Position numbers and translations under genes: made by a program. A model generated the notes under the pieces. The model had not been told where the DNA came from and made no database searches. It worked only from the letters and a program-made list of their open reading frames with translations. A stretch of DNA of 45,471 nucleotides, taken from contig JAKSNA010000024.1 in the NCBI GenBank assembly GCA_024400295.1, forward strand, positions 1-45,471, written 5' to 3'. Below are positions 26,396-34,193 of this stretch, in pieces; the stretch's first letter is position 1, and every line of letters begins with the position of its first letter. The stretch comes from Bacteroidales bacterium. GTDB taxonomy: Bacteria; Bacteroidota; Bacteroidia; Bacteroidales; F082.

Positions 26396-28210
26396 ATGAC
26401 AAAAATCAAAACGCACGTGCTTTGCTGCGGTGGTACCGGCTGCAAGGCATCTGCAAGCGATGAGATTATTGCAAACTTTGAAAGAATCTTGAAGGAAAAG
26501 GGTTTGCAGGACGAAGTGCAGGTCATCAGAACCGGCTGCTTCGGCTTCTGCGAGAAGGGACCTATCGTGAAGATGCTTCCTGACAACACATTCTACACGC
26601 AGGTGAAACCTGAGGATGTGGAGAAGATCGTCAACGAACACATCATCAAGGGACGTAAGGTCACAGACCTTCTTTACCTCGACCCTGAGAACAAACAGCA
26701 TGTGTCCGACTCAAAGCACATGGGCTTCTACAAGAAACAGCTTCGTATAGCTTTGCGTAACTGCGGTTTCATCAACCCGGAGAACATCGATGAATACATC
26801 TCACGCGGTGGTTATGAGGCTATCGCAAAGGTGTTGTCGGAGATGACACCACAGGATGTGATCGACCTGGTCACCAAGTCAGGTCTCCGCGGCCGTGGCG
26901 GCGCGGGCTTCCCGACAGGTGTGAAATGGGGTCTCTGCGCGAAGAACAAGGCCGACCAGAAATACGTCATCTGCAACGCTGACGAAGGCGACCCGGGCGC
27001 GTTCATGGACCGTTCCATCATGGAAGGCGACCCGAACTCAATCATCGAGGCAATGGCCATCTGCGGCTACGCCATCGGCGCATCAAAGGGTCTCGTCTAT
27101 ATCCGTGCTGAATACCCTTTGGCAATCCACCGTCTGCAGGTCGCCATCGCACAGGCCCGTGAGTGCGGACTCCTCGGTGATGACATCCTCGGAAGCGGAT
27201 TCAACTTCGACATCGAGCTTCGCTACGGCGCCGGCGCGTTCGTCTGCGGCGAAGAGACAGCACTCATCCACTCAATGGAAGGCAAACGCGGTGAACCGAC
27301 CCTGAAACCACCATTCCCGGCCGTTTCAGGTTACATGGGCAAGCCGTCTAACGTCAATAACGTCGAGACATTCGCCAACATCCCGATCATCATCACAAAG
27401 GGTGCCGAATGGTTCTCAACAATCGGCTCGGAGAAGTCAAAGGGCACCAAGGTGTTCGCATTGGCAGGCCAGATCAACAACGTCGGCCTTATCGAAGTGC
27501 CTATGGGAACAACACTTCGCGACATCATCTTCGAAATCGGCGGTGGCATCAAGGGCGGACGTAAGTTCAAAGCCGTTCAGACAGGCGGTCCTTCAGGCGG
27601 CTGCTTGACAGAGAAACACCTTGACACAGCTATCGACTACGACAGCCTGATGGCAGCCGGCTCAATGATGGGCTCTGGCGGTATGGTCGTCATGGACGAC
27701 ACATCATGCATGGTCGCAATCGCGAAGTTCTACCTCGAATTCACATGCGAAGAGAGCTGCGGCAAATGCTCACCGTGCCGTATCGGTAACAAGAGAATGC
27801 TCGAAATCCTCACCAAGATCACCGAAGGCAACGGAACAATGGAAGACCTCCAGGAACTCCGCAACCTCGCAGCAGTCATCAAAGACACAGCATTGTGCGG
27901 CCTTGGTCAGACATCACCGAACCCAGTACTGTCAACACTCGACAACTTCTGGGACGAATACGTTGAGCACGTCGTTGATAAGAAATGCCGCGCCGGCGTC
28001 TGCAAGAAACTCATGAGCTACGTCATCGACAAGGATAAATGTATCGGCTGCGGCAAGTGCGCGAAGAACTGCCCGGCGGAAGCCATCTCGAAGACAAACT
28101 ACATCGCCGAAGGTCACAAGCTGCCGTCGATGGCCATCGACACAACGAAGTGCATCAAGTGCGGCGCATGTATGAGCGGTTGTAAATTTGAAGCCATTTC
28201 TATCAAATAA
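26396..28210 (+). CDS. hydB: HydB, NADH-binding flavoprotein subunit of trimeric [FeFe]-hydrogenase (NuoF-like)
   Basis: Flavoprotein that links NAD(P)H and ferredoxin to H2 formation in electron-bifurcating or confurcating HydABC. The 604 residues contain an N-terminal [2Fe-2S] thioredoxin-like domain (CCGGTGCKAS, GCFGFCEKGP), the NuoF core (GLRGRGGAGFPTGVKW, CNADEGDPGAFMDR, YGAGAFVCGEETALI), the CGKCSPCRIG [4Fe-4S] site, and two C-terminal [4Fe-4S] motifs (CIGCGKCAKNC, CIKCGACMSGC). A GGAGG Shine-Dalgarno site lies about 10 nt before the ATG, uncommon in this phylum. It is 21 bp upstream of hydA. Confidence 0.95.
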   Translation: MTKIKTHVLCCGGTGCKASASDEIIANFERILKEKGLQDEVQVIRTGCFGFCEKGPIVKMLPDNTFYTQVKPEDVEKIVNEHIIKGRKVTDLLYLDPENKQHVSDSKHMGFYKKQLRIALRNCGFINPENIDEYISRGGYEAIAKVLSEMTPQDVIDLVTKSGLRGRGGAGFPTGVKWGLCAKNKADQKYVICNADEGDPGAFMDRSIMEGDPNSIIEAMAICGYAIGASKGLVYIRAEYPLAIHRLQVAIAQARECGLLGDDILGSGFNFDIELRYGAGAFVCGEETALIHSMEGKRGEPTLKPPFPAVSGYMGKPSNVNNVETFANIPIIITKGAEWFSTIGSEKSKGTKVFALAGQINNVGLIEVPMGTTLRDIIFEIGGGIKGGRKFKAVQTGGPSGGCLTEKHLDTAIDYDSLMAAGSMMGSGGMVVMDDTSCMVAIAKFYLEFTCEESCGKCSPCRIGNKRMLEILTKITEGNGTMEDLQELRNLAAVIKDTALCGLGQTSPNPVLSTLDNFWDEYVEHVVDKKCRAGVCKKLMSYVIDKDKCIGCGKCAKNCPAEAISKTNYIAEGHKLPSMAIDTTKCIKCGACMSGCKFEAISIK

Positions 28211-28231
28211 AATAGAGGAGGATATAATAAT

Positions 28232-30019
28232 ATGATTAACGTAACAATAGATAACAAGAAGATTCAGGTCGAAGAAGGCACAACAATTTTGAAAGCTGCC
28301 CGTCAGGCCGGTATTCATATTCCTACCCTTTGCTATTTTGAGTTGGCAGGAATGAATTTTGAGAACAAACCAGGTGGATGCCGCGTTTGCGTTGTCGAAA
28401 TCACAAAGGATTTCAACGGCAAACCACGCCGTAACCTCGCCCCGGCATGTGCCACAGACTGCGTCGAGGGCATGGAAGTCCTGACACACAGCCCGCGCGT
28501 CATCAACGCACGCCGCACCGTCGTCGAGCTTATCCTCAGCGACCACCCGAACGATTGCTTGCAGTGCGAGAAGAGCGGCGACTGCGAACTTCAGGCTTTG
28601 GCCCAGAAGCTCGGCATCCGTAACATCCCGTTCAAAGGCGCACAGTCAACATACCGCAAGGACCAGACTTTGTCAGTTATGCGTGACGTTGACAAATGCG
28701 TCATGTGCCGTCGTTGCGAGACAATGTGTAACAAAATCCAGAGTGTAGGCGCTTTGTCAGCCGTCAACCGCGGCTTCAATGCCGTCGTGGCCCCTGCATT
28801 CGAGATGAACCTCGGCGATTCAAGCTGCGTCAACTGCGGACAGTGCGTCCAGGTCTGCCCTGTCGGTGCCCTGACATTGGTTGATAACATCTCCGACGTG
28901 ATGAACGCCATCAACGACCCGACCAAGACCGTCGTCGTGCAGACAGCTCCGGCAGTCCGCGTCGCCCTCGGCGAAGAGTTCGGCATGGAACCCGGCACAA
29001 TCGTCACAGGCAAGATGGCAACCGCTCTCCGTCAGCTCGGCTTCGACTATGTGTTCGACACCGACTGGAGCGCTGACCTCACCATCATGGAGGAAGGCAC
29101 AGAACTCCTCGGCCGCGTGAAGAAAGTCCTGAACGGCGAAAAAGCAACTCTGCCGCTGTTCACATCATGCTGCCCGGGCTGGGTGAGCTTCTTCGAGAAG
29201 AACTTCCCGGATATGCTCGACTACCCGTCAACAGCAAAGTCACCTCAACAGATGTTCGGCGCCGTCGCAAAGAACTTCTTCGCACAGAAGATCGGCGTGA
29301 AGAGAGAAGACATGGTCGTCGTCTCCATCATGCCTTGCCTTGCAAAGAAGAGCGAATGCGCACGCGACGAGTTCAAGGTGAACGGCAACCCTGATGTCGA
29401 TTTCTCATTGACAACACGCGAACTTGCTCACCTGATCAAACAGTATAACATCGACCTCAACAACCTCGAAGAGTCAGACTTCGACAGCCCTCTCGGACAG
29501 TCAACAGGTGCTGCAGTCATCTTCGGCGCAACAGGCGGTGTCATGGAGGCAGCAGTCCGTACAGCTTACGAAGTCTATACAGGCAAACCTCTCGCAAACA
29601 TCAACCTCGAAGTCGTCCGCGGTCTCGAAGGCACCAAGGAAGCCACTGTTGATTTCAACGGTCTTCCGGTCCATGTCGGCGTCTGCTACGGCCTCGCCAA
29701 CGCACGTAAGATGATGGAAGAAGTCCGCAACGGCAACCCGCGCGGTTTCCACTTCATCGAGGTCATGGCTTGCCCAGGCGGTTGCATCGGCGGCGCAGGT
29801 CAGCCTTACCACCATGGCAACAGCGACATCATCCGCAAACGTATGGAAGCCACATACCGTGAGGATGCAGGCAAACCGATCCGTAAGTCACACGAGAACC
29901 CTGATATCATCGCGATATACAAGGAATACTACGGTGAACCATGCGGCCACCTCAGCCACGAACAGCTCCACACACATTACTTTGACAGATCACAACACGT
30001 TGAGGCTTGTGGTGAATAA
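28232..30019 (+). CDS. hydA: HydA, catalytic subunit of trimeric [FeFe]-hydrogenase
   Basis: Catalytic H2-forming or H2-using subunit, cytoplasmic. The 595 residues run: N-terminal [2Fe-2S] domain (CYFELAG, GGCRVC), His/Cys [4Fe-4S] motif (HPNDCLQCEKSGDC), two [4Fe-4S] motifs (CVMCRRCETMC, CVNCGQCVQVC), then the H-cluster domain with all three motifs: TSCCPGW (311-317), MPCLAK (367-372) and MACPGGCIGG (512-521). The C-terminal small-subunit-like stretch holds a final GEPCGHLSHEQLHTHY. An AGGAGG site precedes the ATG. The maturases HydE, HydF and HydG are not in the window. Confidence 0.97.
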   Translation: MINVTIDNKKIQVEEGTTILKAARQAGIHIPTLCYFELAGMNFENKPGGCRVCVVEITKDFNGKPRRNLAPACATDCVEGMEVLTHSPRVINARRTVVELILSDHPNDCLQCEKSGDCELQALAQKLGIRNIPFKGAQSTYRKDQTLSVMRDVDKCVMCRRCETMCNKIQSVGALSAVNRGFNAVVAPAFEMNLGDSSCVNCGQCVQVCPVGALTLVDNISDVMNAINDPTKTVVVQTAPAVRVALGEEFGMEPGTIVTGKMATALRQLGFDYVFDTDWSADLTIMEEGTELLGRVKKVLNGEKATLPLFTSCCPGWVSFFEKNFPDMLDYPSTAKSPQQMFGAVAKNFFAQKIGVKREDMVVVSIMPCLAKKSECARDEFKVNGNPDVDFSLTTRELAHLIKQYNIDLNNLEESDFDSPLGQSTGAAVIFGATGGVMEAAVRTAYEVYTGKPLANINLEVVRGLEGTKEATVDFNGLPVHVGVCYGLANARKMMEEVRNGNPRGFHFIEVMACPGGCIGGAGQPYHHGNSDIIRKRMEATYREDAGKPIRKSHENPDIIAIYKEYYGEPCGHLSHEQLHTHYFDRSQHVEACGE

Positions 30020-30048
30020 TGTTGTAAACAAATAGAAAGGATATAAAT

Positions 30049-30525
30049 ATGGCAACAATTAAATTATCAGAATCAAAGATAAACTTCATCAAAGACGTTT
30101 GCAAATCGTTCCGTAATGACGGTGGTGAGGTCATCAACGTGCTTCACAAAGTACAGGGTGAATACGGCTATCTTTCGGCAGAAGTCCAGCAGGTCATCGC
30201 CGAGGAACTTAACATCCCGGTATCAAGGGTGTATGGCATCGTGTCATTCTACTCGTTCTTCACAATGGTTCCGAAAGGTAAGAACCCGATTTCAGTATGT
30301 CTCGGCACAGCTTGCTATGTCCGTGGCGCTGAAAAGGTTCTCGATGAACTGAAACGTCAGCTCAATGTCGAAGTCGGCGGTACGACAGAAGACGGCAACT
30401 ATTCGTTGAACGTCCTCCGCTGCGTCGGCGCCTGCGGTCTCGCTCCTGTCATGATGATCGGCGACAAGGTCTATGGCCGTCTGACACCTGACAAAGTCAA
30501 AGAGATCTTGGCTGAATACAAATAA
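30049..30525 (+). CDS. hydC: HydC, NuoE-like [2Fe-2S] subunit of trimeric [FeFe]-hydrogenase
   Basis: 158-residue thioredoxin-like [2Fe-2S] protein and third core subunit of HydABC. VLHKVQGEYGYLS and RVYGIVSFYSFF match NuoE; the cluster ligands are in CLGTACYVRGA and CVGACGLAPV. It lies 29 bp after hydA with an AAGGA site upstream, and a very strong terminator follows 25 bp after the stop. The order here is ferredoxin-like, hydB, hydA, hydC, with hydC last. Confidence 0.95.
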   Translation: MATIKLSESKINFIKDVCKSFRNDGGEVINVLHKVQGEYGYLSAEVQQVIAEELNIPVSRVYGIVSFYSFFTMVPKGKNPISVCLGTACYVRGAEKVLDELKRQLNVEVGGTTEDGNYSLNVLRCVGACGLAPVMMIGDKVYGRLTPDKVKEILAEYK

Positions 30526-30550
30526 TAGGGTACACCTTATTAATTAATAC

Positions 30551-30588
30551 GTAGAGCCGTCACAATGTGGCGGCTCTACATTTTTTTT
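30551..30588 (+). terminator. Rho-independent terminator of the hydrogenase operon
   Basis: GTAGAGCCGTCAC (30551-30563) pairs over 13 bp (one G-U) with GTGGCGGCTCTAC (30567-30579) across a 3-nt loop, followed by eight T. Confidence 0.95.
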
Positions 30589-30602
30589 GTTCCCGTAGTT
30601 TT

Positions 30603-30680
30603 TTCGGCGAATAATTGGTTTATTCGCCGAAAATTTTTCGGTGATTAAAGTGAATATTCATCGGAAATGTGTATTTTTGC
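30603..30680 (+). promoter_or_regulatory. Operator-promoter module A, upstream of fic1
   Basis: Four TTCGGCGAA-like half-sites in alternating orientation (30603, 30620, 30637, 30657) precede a TATTTTTG -7 box at 30672-30679. Two of them form a perfect 14-bp inverted repeat (30601-30614 with 30620-30633). The same arrangement with identical spacing recurs at 33008-33084; the 25 bp at 30620-30644 and 33025-33049 are identical. Confidence 0.8.
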
Positions 30681-30695
30681 AAAAAAATTCGAGTT

Positions 30696-31781
30696 ATGTA
30701 TTTGCATGAATATGAAAATTGGTGGAATTTCACATTCGACACATCAAAGATAATGAACAGATTAGCGGCGGTCAGAGCGATGCAGGGACGTCTGCTTGGC
30801 GAGTTGTCGTCGATGGGTTTTTCATTGCAGAATGAGGCTCAGTTGACGAATATTTCAATAGAGATTGTGAAGTCTTCGGAGATAGAAGGAGAGATGCTTA
30901 ATATGGAGCAGGTCAGGTCGTCGGTGGCGCAACGGCTTGGCATTCCGACGGCAGGTTTGGTCAGGACATCGAGATATGTAGATGGAGTGGTGGAGATGAT
31001 GCTCGATGCCACACATGATTATTTGAAACCATTGACGGATGAAAGACTTTTTGGTTGGCATAATGTGTTGTTTCCCAATGGGATGAGTGGTCTCTATACG
31101 ATAGATGTGGCCAAGTATCGAACGCATGTGATGCAGGTCGTCTCTGGTCCGATGGGTTTTGAGACCGTTCATTATCAGGCTGTTGAGCCTGAAAGAGTCC
31201 CGATGGAGATGGAACGGTTTATAAAATGGTTTAACGAAGACGATACCTGCGACCGGGTGTTGAAGGCGGCGATAGCGCATCTGTGGTTTGTCACAATTCA
31301 CCCGTTTGATGATGGGAATGGCAGAATCGCCAGGGCTTTGACGGAGATGCTGCTGTCGAGAGCCGATGAGACACCGAGACGGTTTTACAGCATGTCGAAT
31401 CAGATACAGCTTGATAAAAACCGTTATTACGATGTGTTGGAATCTGTTCAAAGAGGTGAAGGCGACATAACAGAGTGGTTGCTGTGGTTCTTGGATTGTC
31501 TGGAACATTCGATAAAAGCCACAAGTGAGACGTTATCGTCGGTCTTGCGAAAGGCCGAGTTTTGGGAGACACATTCCGAAATGAAGTTCAATGAGCGTCA
31601 GAAGAAGCTGATTAACATGCTCTTTGACGGCTTCTTTGGAAAACTCAACACGAGCAAATGGGCGAAAATAGCGAAATGTTCAAGCGACACCGCCTTGAAC
31701 GACATAAACGATTTGATTGGCAAGGGCATCTTGAAGAAAAATGCGGAAGGTGGCAGAAGCACCAACTATGAACTGATGTGA
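30696..31781 (+). CDS. Fic-family AMP-transferase, copy 1 (DUF4172 N-terminus)
   Basis: 361 residues from ATG 30696, 17 bp after the -7 box. Fic enzymes transfer AMP (or other nucleotide parts) to target proteins. The active-site motif HPFDDGNGRIAR starts at His202. An N-terminal inhibitory motif of the S-x-x-x-E-G type is present (Ser60 to Gly65, SSEIEG), so this is a self-inhibited class II protein. The N-terminus (HEYENWWNFTFD) resembles DUF4172, and a winged-helix-like C-terminus (NTSKWAKIAKCSSDTALNDINDLIGKG, read in pieces) may bind DNA. The target is unknown. The gene is the first of a Fic/Fic/XRE island. Confidence 0.9.
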   Translation: MYLHEYENWWNFTFDTSKIMNRLAAVRAMQGRLLGELSSMGFSLQNEAQLTNISIEIVKSSEIEGEMLNMEQVRSSVAQRLGIPTAGLVRTSRYVDGVVEMMLDATHDYLKPLTDERLFGWHNVLFPNGMSGLYTIDVAKYRTHVMQVVSGPMGFETVHYQAVEPERVPMEMERFIKWFNEDDTCDRVLKAAIAHLWFVTIHPFDDGNGRIARALTEMLLSRADETPRRFYSMSNQIQLDKNRYYDVLESVQRGEGDITEWLLWFLDCLEHSIKATSETLSSVLRKAEFWETHSEMKFNERQKKLINMLFDGFFGKLNTSKWAKIAKCSSDTALNDINDLIGKGILKKNAEGGRSTNYELM

Positions 31782-31814
31782 TGTGTCTGTTCGCTTCGCT
31801 TTTCCATAAATTTT

Positions 31815-31953
31815 AGTGAAAAATAGTGAAAAAATAGTGAAATTTTTATTATATTTGCAGTGCTTTTTAATAAAGTAAACTATTTTATAAGTTGTTTATA
31901 TATAGTGATTTATAATAATATTTCAGTGAAAAATAGTGAAAAAATAGTGAAAT
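31815..31953 (+). promoter_or_regulatory. AGTGAAAAAAT iterons flanking the fic2 promoter
   Basis: A 29-bp element made of three AGTGAAA units (31815-31843) recurs identically at 31925-31953, 110 bp downstream and ending one base before the fic2 ATG. Between them lies a -7 box TATATTTG (about 31850-31857). The second copy occupies the position of the ribosome-binding region, so a protein bound there or on the RNA could block fic2 expression. Confidence 0.75.
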
Positions 31954-31954
31954 T

Positions 31955-33019
31955 ATGATAAAGATAACACTGACAAATGAGATGATGAACAGAATCCTTG
32001 CGATTGAGGAATATAGGGGGCAGGTTGGGACGTGCAGGATGCCGTTGTCGCTGACGAATAAATTGCGGAAGAGTTCGAAAAAGAAGAGTTCGTATGCATC
32101 GACGCAGATAGAGGGCAACCCTCTGACCGAGGAGCAGGCGAGCAGTGCGATAGAGGCCAAGAACCGACATTTCCTGAAGCCGGAGCAGGAGGTGAGGAAC
32201 TATTTCGCCGCATTGGAGCTGTCGGAGAATTTTCTGAAAGAGCGCAAGCCATTTTCCTTGGAGTTGATTCTCGCTTTGCAGAAACAGGTGGTTATGGGCG
32301 AAAGCAGTGAGAAAACCGGCATTCGCGGTCCGATGCCGCCCGGCGTCCTGTTTGCCGTTTATGACGATTTGACGCGACAGCCGGAATACATACCGCCGAT
32401 GTGCGACGATATTCTGCCGTTGCTGAACGAGCTGATAAATTATGTGAACGACTCCGATGACCACCCGTTGATTAAAGCGGCAGTGGCTCATTATCAGATG
32501 GTGACAGTTCATCCGTTTGAGGACGGGAACGGACGCACGGCACGTATCATTTCCGATTATGTGCTTGATTATTACGGCTATGGCTTTAATCAGATTGGCT
32601 CGTTAGAGGAGTATTTCGCCTATGATGTCGATGAATATTATTCGTCGTTGCAGATGAATCTTCCGCCTTTGTATTACGACGGACGCGACAACCCGCCGCA
32701 TCCTGAGATATGGGTGAATTATTTTTTGAGGATGGTCGAGCTTCACGCGAAAAAGGTTGTAGAACTGACGAAAGCGAGTCTGAAGGAGCAGTCGGCGGCG
32801 GCGATGACGTTTTTGAACGCCAAGGAAAAGGACTTCTTGAAGTATCTGAAGAAACATCATGTGACGAGCTTCACCCCGACGGAAATGGCCGAAAAACTGA
32901 ATGTCACCAATCGCACGGTGATAAACTGGAGCGTCAGCCTTGCCAGAAACGGTTTCCTGACACCGAACTTGGTCAGACAGCGGGTGAGGTCATATACGGT
33001 GACGGGGTTCGGCGGATGA
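31955..33019 (+). CDS. Fic-family AMP-transferase, copy 2
   Basis: 354 residues. The Fic motif HPFEDGNGRTAR begins at His186. The N-terminal inhibitory helix has Ser49...Glu53-Gly54 (STQIEGN), again class II. The C-terminal 60 residues (FTPTEMAEKLNVTNRTVINWSVSLARNG, read in pieces) form a helix-turn-helix, common in Bacteroidota Fic proteins and possibly used for autoregulation. Only 30% or so of the residues look alike between this and copy 1 by eye, so they are not a recent duplication. Its last codons overlap the first half-site of operator module B. Confidence 0.9.
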   Translation: MIKITLTNEMMNRILAIEEYRGQVGTCRMPLSLTNKLRKSSKKKSSYASTQIEGNPLTEEQASSAIEAKNRHFLKPEQEVRNYFAALELSENFLKERKPFSLELILALQKQVVMGESSEKTGIRGPMPPGVLFAVYDDLTRQPEYIPPMCDDILPLLNELINYVNDSDDHPLIKAAVAHYQMVTVHPFEDGNGRTARIISDYVLDYYGYGFNQIGSLEEYFAYDVDEYYSSLQMNLPPLYYDGRDNPPHPEIWVNYFLRMVELHAKKVVELTKASLKEQSAAAMTFLNAKEKDFLKYLKKHHVTSFTPTEMAEKLNVTNRTVINWSVSLARNGFLTPNLVRQRVRSYTVTGFGG

Positions 33020-33084
33020 CAGTCTTATTCGCCGAAAATTTTTCGGTGACAATGACGGTTATTCACCGAATTTATGTATTTTTG
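33008..33084 (+). promoter_or_regulatory. Operator-promoter module B, upstream of the structured RNA and XRE gene
   Basis: Half-sites at 33008, 33025, 33042 and 33062 and a TATTTTTG -7 box at 33077-33084 lie exactly 2,405 bp from their counterparts in module A. Conservation of every spacing shows this is a working control unit. The first half-site is TTCGGCGGA and overlaps the fic2 stop codon. Confidence 0.8.
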
Positions 33085-33090
33085 CCGGAA

Positions 33091-33308
33091 ATTTTAACAA
33101 CAATATTATGTAGAACAAATGACATACTGACATATTAAATAGCGGTTCGAAGCTATTCTTGAACTCCAATTTACCACATCGTCCCTGGGGACACAATCTC
33201 AAGAATAAGTTCTCGAAGCGTCGTATTTGTTACGGCGTGGATAGACTTGTTGAGATTGTGGGCGTGGTAACCCGGAGTTCAGGCAAGATTTACTTCCACG
33301 CCTTTTTT
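33091..33308 (+). ncRNA. Structured RNA with terminal intrinsic terminator (6S-like or regulatory leader)
   Basis: The start is inferred from the -7 box at 33077-33084. Long-range pairing is strong: 33158-33167 with 33274-33283 (10 bp), 33171-33177 with 33264-33270 (7 bp), 33192-33202 with 33250-33260 (11 bp) and an apical hairpin 33219-33225 with 33231-33237 (7 bp, one G-U). An asymmetric bubble (33178-33191 against 33261-33263) holds a GTCCCTGGGGAC palindrome. The 3' end is GGCGTGG (33261-33267) with CCACGCC (33296-33302) and TTTTTT. The terminator stem competes with the 7-bp helix. The bulged long hairpin resembles 6S RNA and the Bacteroidales-1 motif (promoter to terminator), but that identity is inference. 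The alternative is an attenuating leader for the XRE gene. Confidence 0.6.
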
Positions 33309-33313
33309 ATGTC

Positions 33314-33661
33314 GTGTCAGAAAATGGTGGCACAGTGAATAACAGCGGCGGTTTGCATATCGGGCATCTTGTGAAATCGGTCTTCGACGCGAGCGGGATG
33401 ACCGTGTCGGAGTTCGCGCGGCGGATAAACTGCGAGCGCACCAACGTATATAAGATTTTCGACCGCCGCTCCATTGATGTCGAGCTGCTTGTGAGGATTT
33501 CCGAAATACTGAACCACAACTTCCTCGCCGATGTCATTGAACATCATGGTCTTGATTCAAAATCTGTCACCAAATTAAGTCTGAATATCACTTTTGACGA
33601 CCTTACGGAAGAGAACGTCGCGATCTTGTCGAAAGCCTTTGAATCGATAAAAACTCACTGA
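33314..33661 (+). CDS. XRE-family helix-turn-helix protein
   Basis: 115 residues from a GTG start six bases after the T-run of the RNA terminator. The core GMTVSEFARRINCERTNVYKIF is an XRE-type HTH (about residues 28-49), followed by SIDVELLVRISEILNHNF, typical of a common short Bacteroidota family. The C-terminus (LSLNITFDDLTEENVAILSKAF) may dimerise. No promoter is visible between the terminator and the start, so it probably depends on read-through from module B. It is the natural candidate to bind the repeated half-sites near fic1 and itself. A palindrome CACTGA-AAAA-TCAGTG (33656-33671) spans its stop. Confidence 0.82.
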   Translation: MSENGGTVNNSGGLHIGHLVKSVFDASGMTVSEFARRINCERTNVYKIFDRRSIDVELLVRISEILNHNFLADVIEHHGLDSKSVTKLSLNITFDDLTEENVAILSKAFESIKTH

Positions 33662-33737
33662 AAAATCAGTGAATAATCGTCACTTTTCTGTGAATTGTAA
33701 TCACGGCTGGAATACAGGTTGGTTTTTGGGATTGTTG

Positions 33738-33745
33738 TAAATTTG
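33738..33745 (+). promoter_or_regulatory. RiPP precursor promoter -7 box TAAATTTG
   Basis: TAAATTTGC matches TAnnTTTG and lies 84 bp before the precursor ATG; a TTTG about 20 bp upstream may be the -33 part. The leader of roughly 75 nt has no obvious structure. Confidence 0.6.
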
Positions 33746-33829
33746 CGGTCAAGAAAAATAATGTGCATTTTTAAAAAATTAACATTCAAAACCGATGGAC
33801 TCAATGGGATATAACTGAGTGAAAACGAA

Positions 33830-34117
33830 ATGAAAGAAGAAAACAAAAAGGAAGAAATTCAATCAAGGAGAGAATTCTTCAAGAATGCAGCGAAAAAAGG
33901 ATTGCCGATAGTGGCGGCTATTGCATTGGCGGGAACATCATCTTTATCGTCATGCACTAAAGATAAAGATGAAGGAAACTCGGGAAACTCGGGAAACTCG
34001 GGCTGTGGAGGTTGCGGAAACTCATGCAGTGGTTCTTGTAGTGGCGATTGTGCTGGAGACTGCGATGACAACTGCACAGCTGATTGCTGGAATGGTTGTA
34101 ACCGTTGGATGGACTAA
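33830..34117 (+). CDS. CXXX-repeat RiPP precursor with twin-arginine lipoprotein leader
   Basis: 95 residues. The leader holds a twin-arginine motif SRREFFK (residues 12-18), a hydrophobic stretch (GLPIVAAIALAG) and a lipobox LSSC (Cys42). After it come the acidic TKDKDEGN and NSG repeats (DNA repeat GGAAACTCG x3, 33974-34000). The core has cysteines at 62, 66, 70, 74, 78, 82, 86 and 90, exactly every fourth residue (plus Cys59), ending WNGCNRWMD. This is the pattern of CXXX-repeat peptides modified by radical SAM enzymes, and the maturase genes follow. Residues after Cys42 are acidic, as in the surface-export signals of Bacteroidota lipoproteins. Thioether or similar cross-links are inferred, not seen. 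Confidence 0.88.
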   Translation: MKEENKKEEIQSRREFFKNAAKKGLPIVAAIALAGTSSLSSCTKDKDEGNSGNSGNSGCGGCGNSCSGSCSGDCAGDCDDNCTADCWNGCNRWMD

Positions 34118-34193
34118 AGTGTTATTATGAGGGTTAAAAGTTAAAATAGTAATTTAAGGCTGAATTTAATTTTTGTATCTTCCCTCAAATAAA

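Noticed and set aside
33091..33308. Group II intron, tmRNA or SRP RNA
   Set aside because: No intron domain V, no tRNA-like ends with a tag frame, and no SRP apical loop signature are visible in the structured RNA.
33830..34117. Cysteine-rich 95-residue protein as a metallothionein
   Set aside because: Metallothioneins use CxC and CxxC patterns. Here spacing is strictly four with a Tat signal and maturase genes next door, so a RiPP precursor is the better reading.
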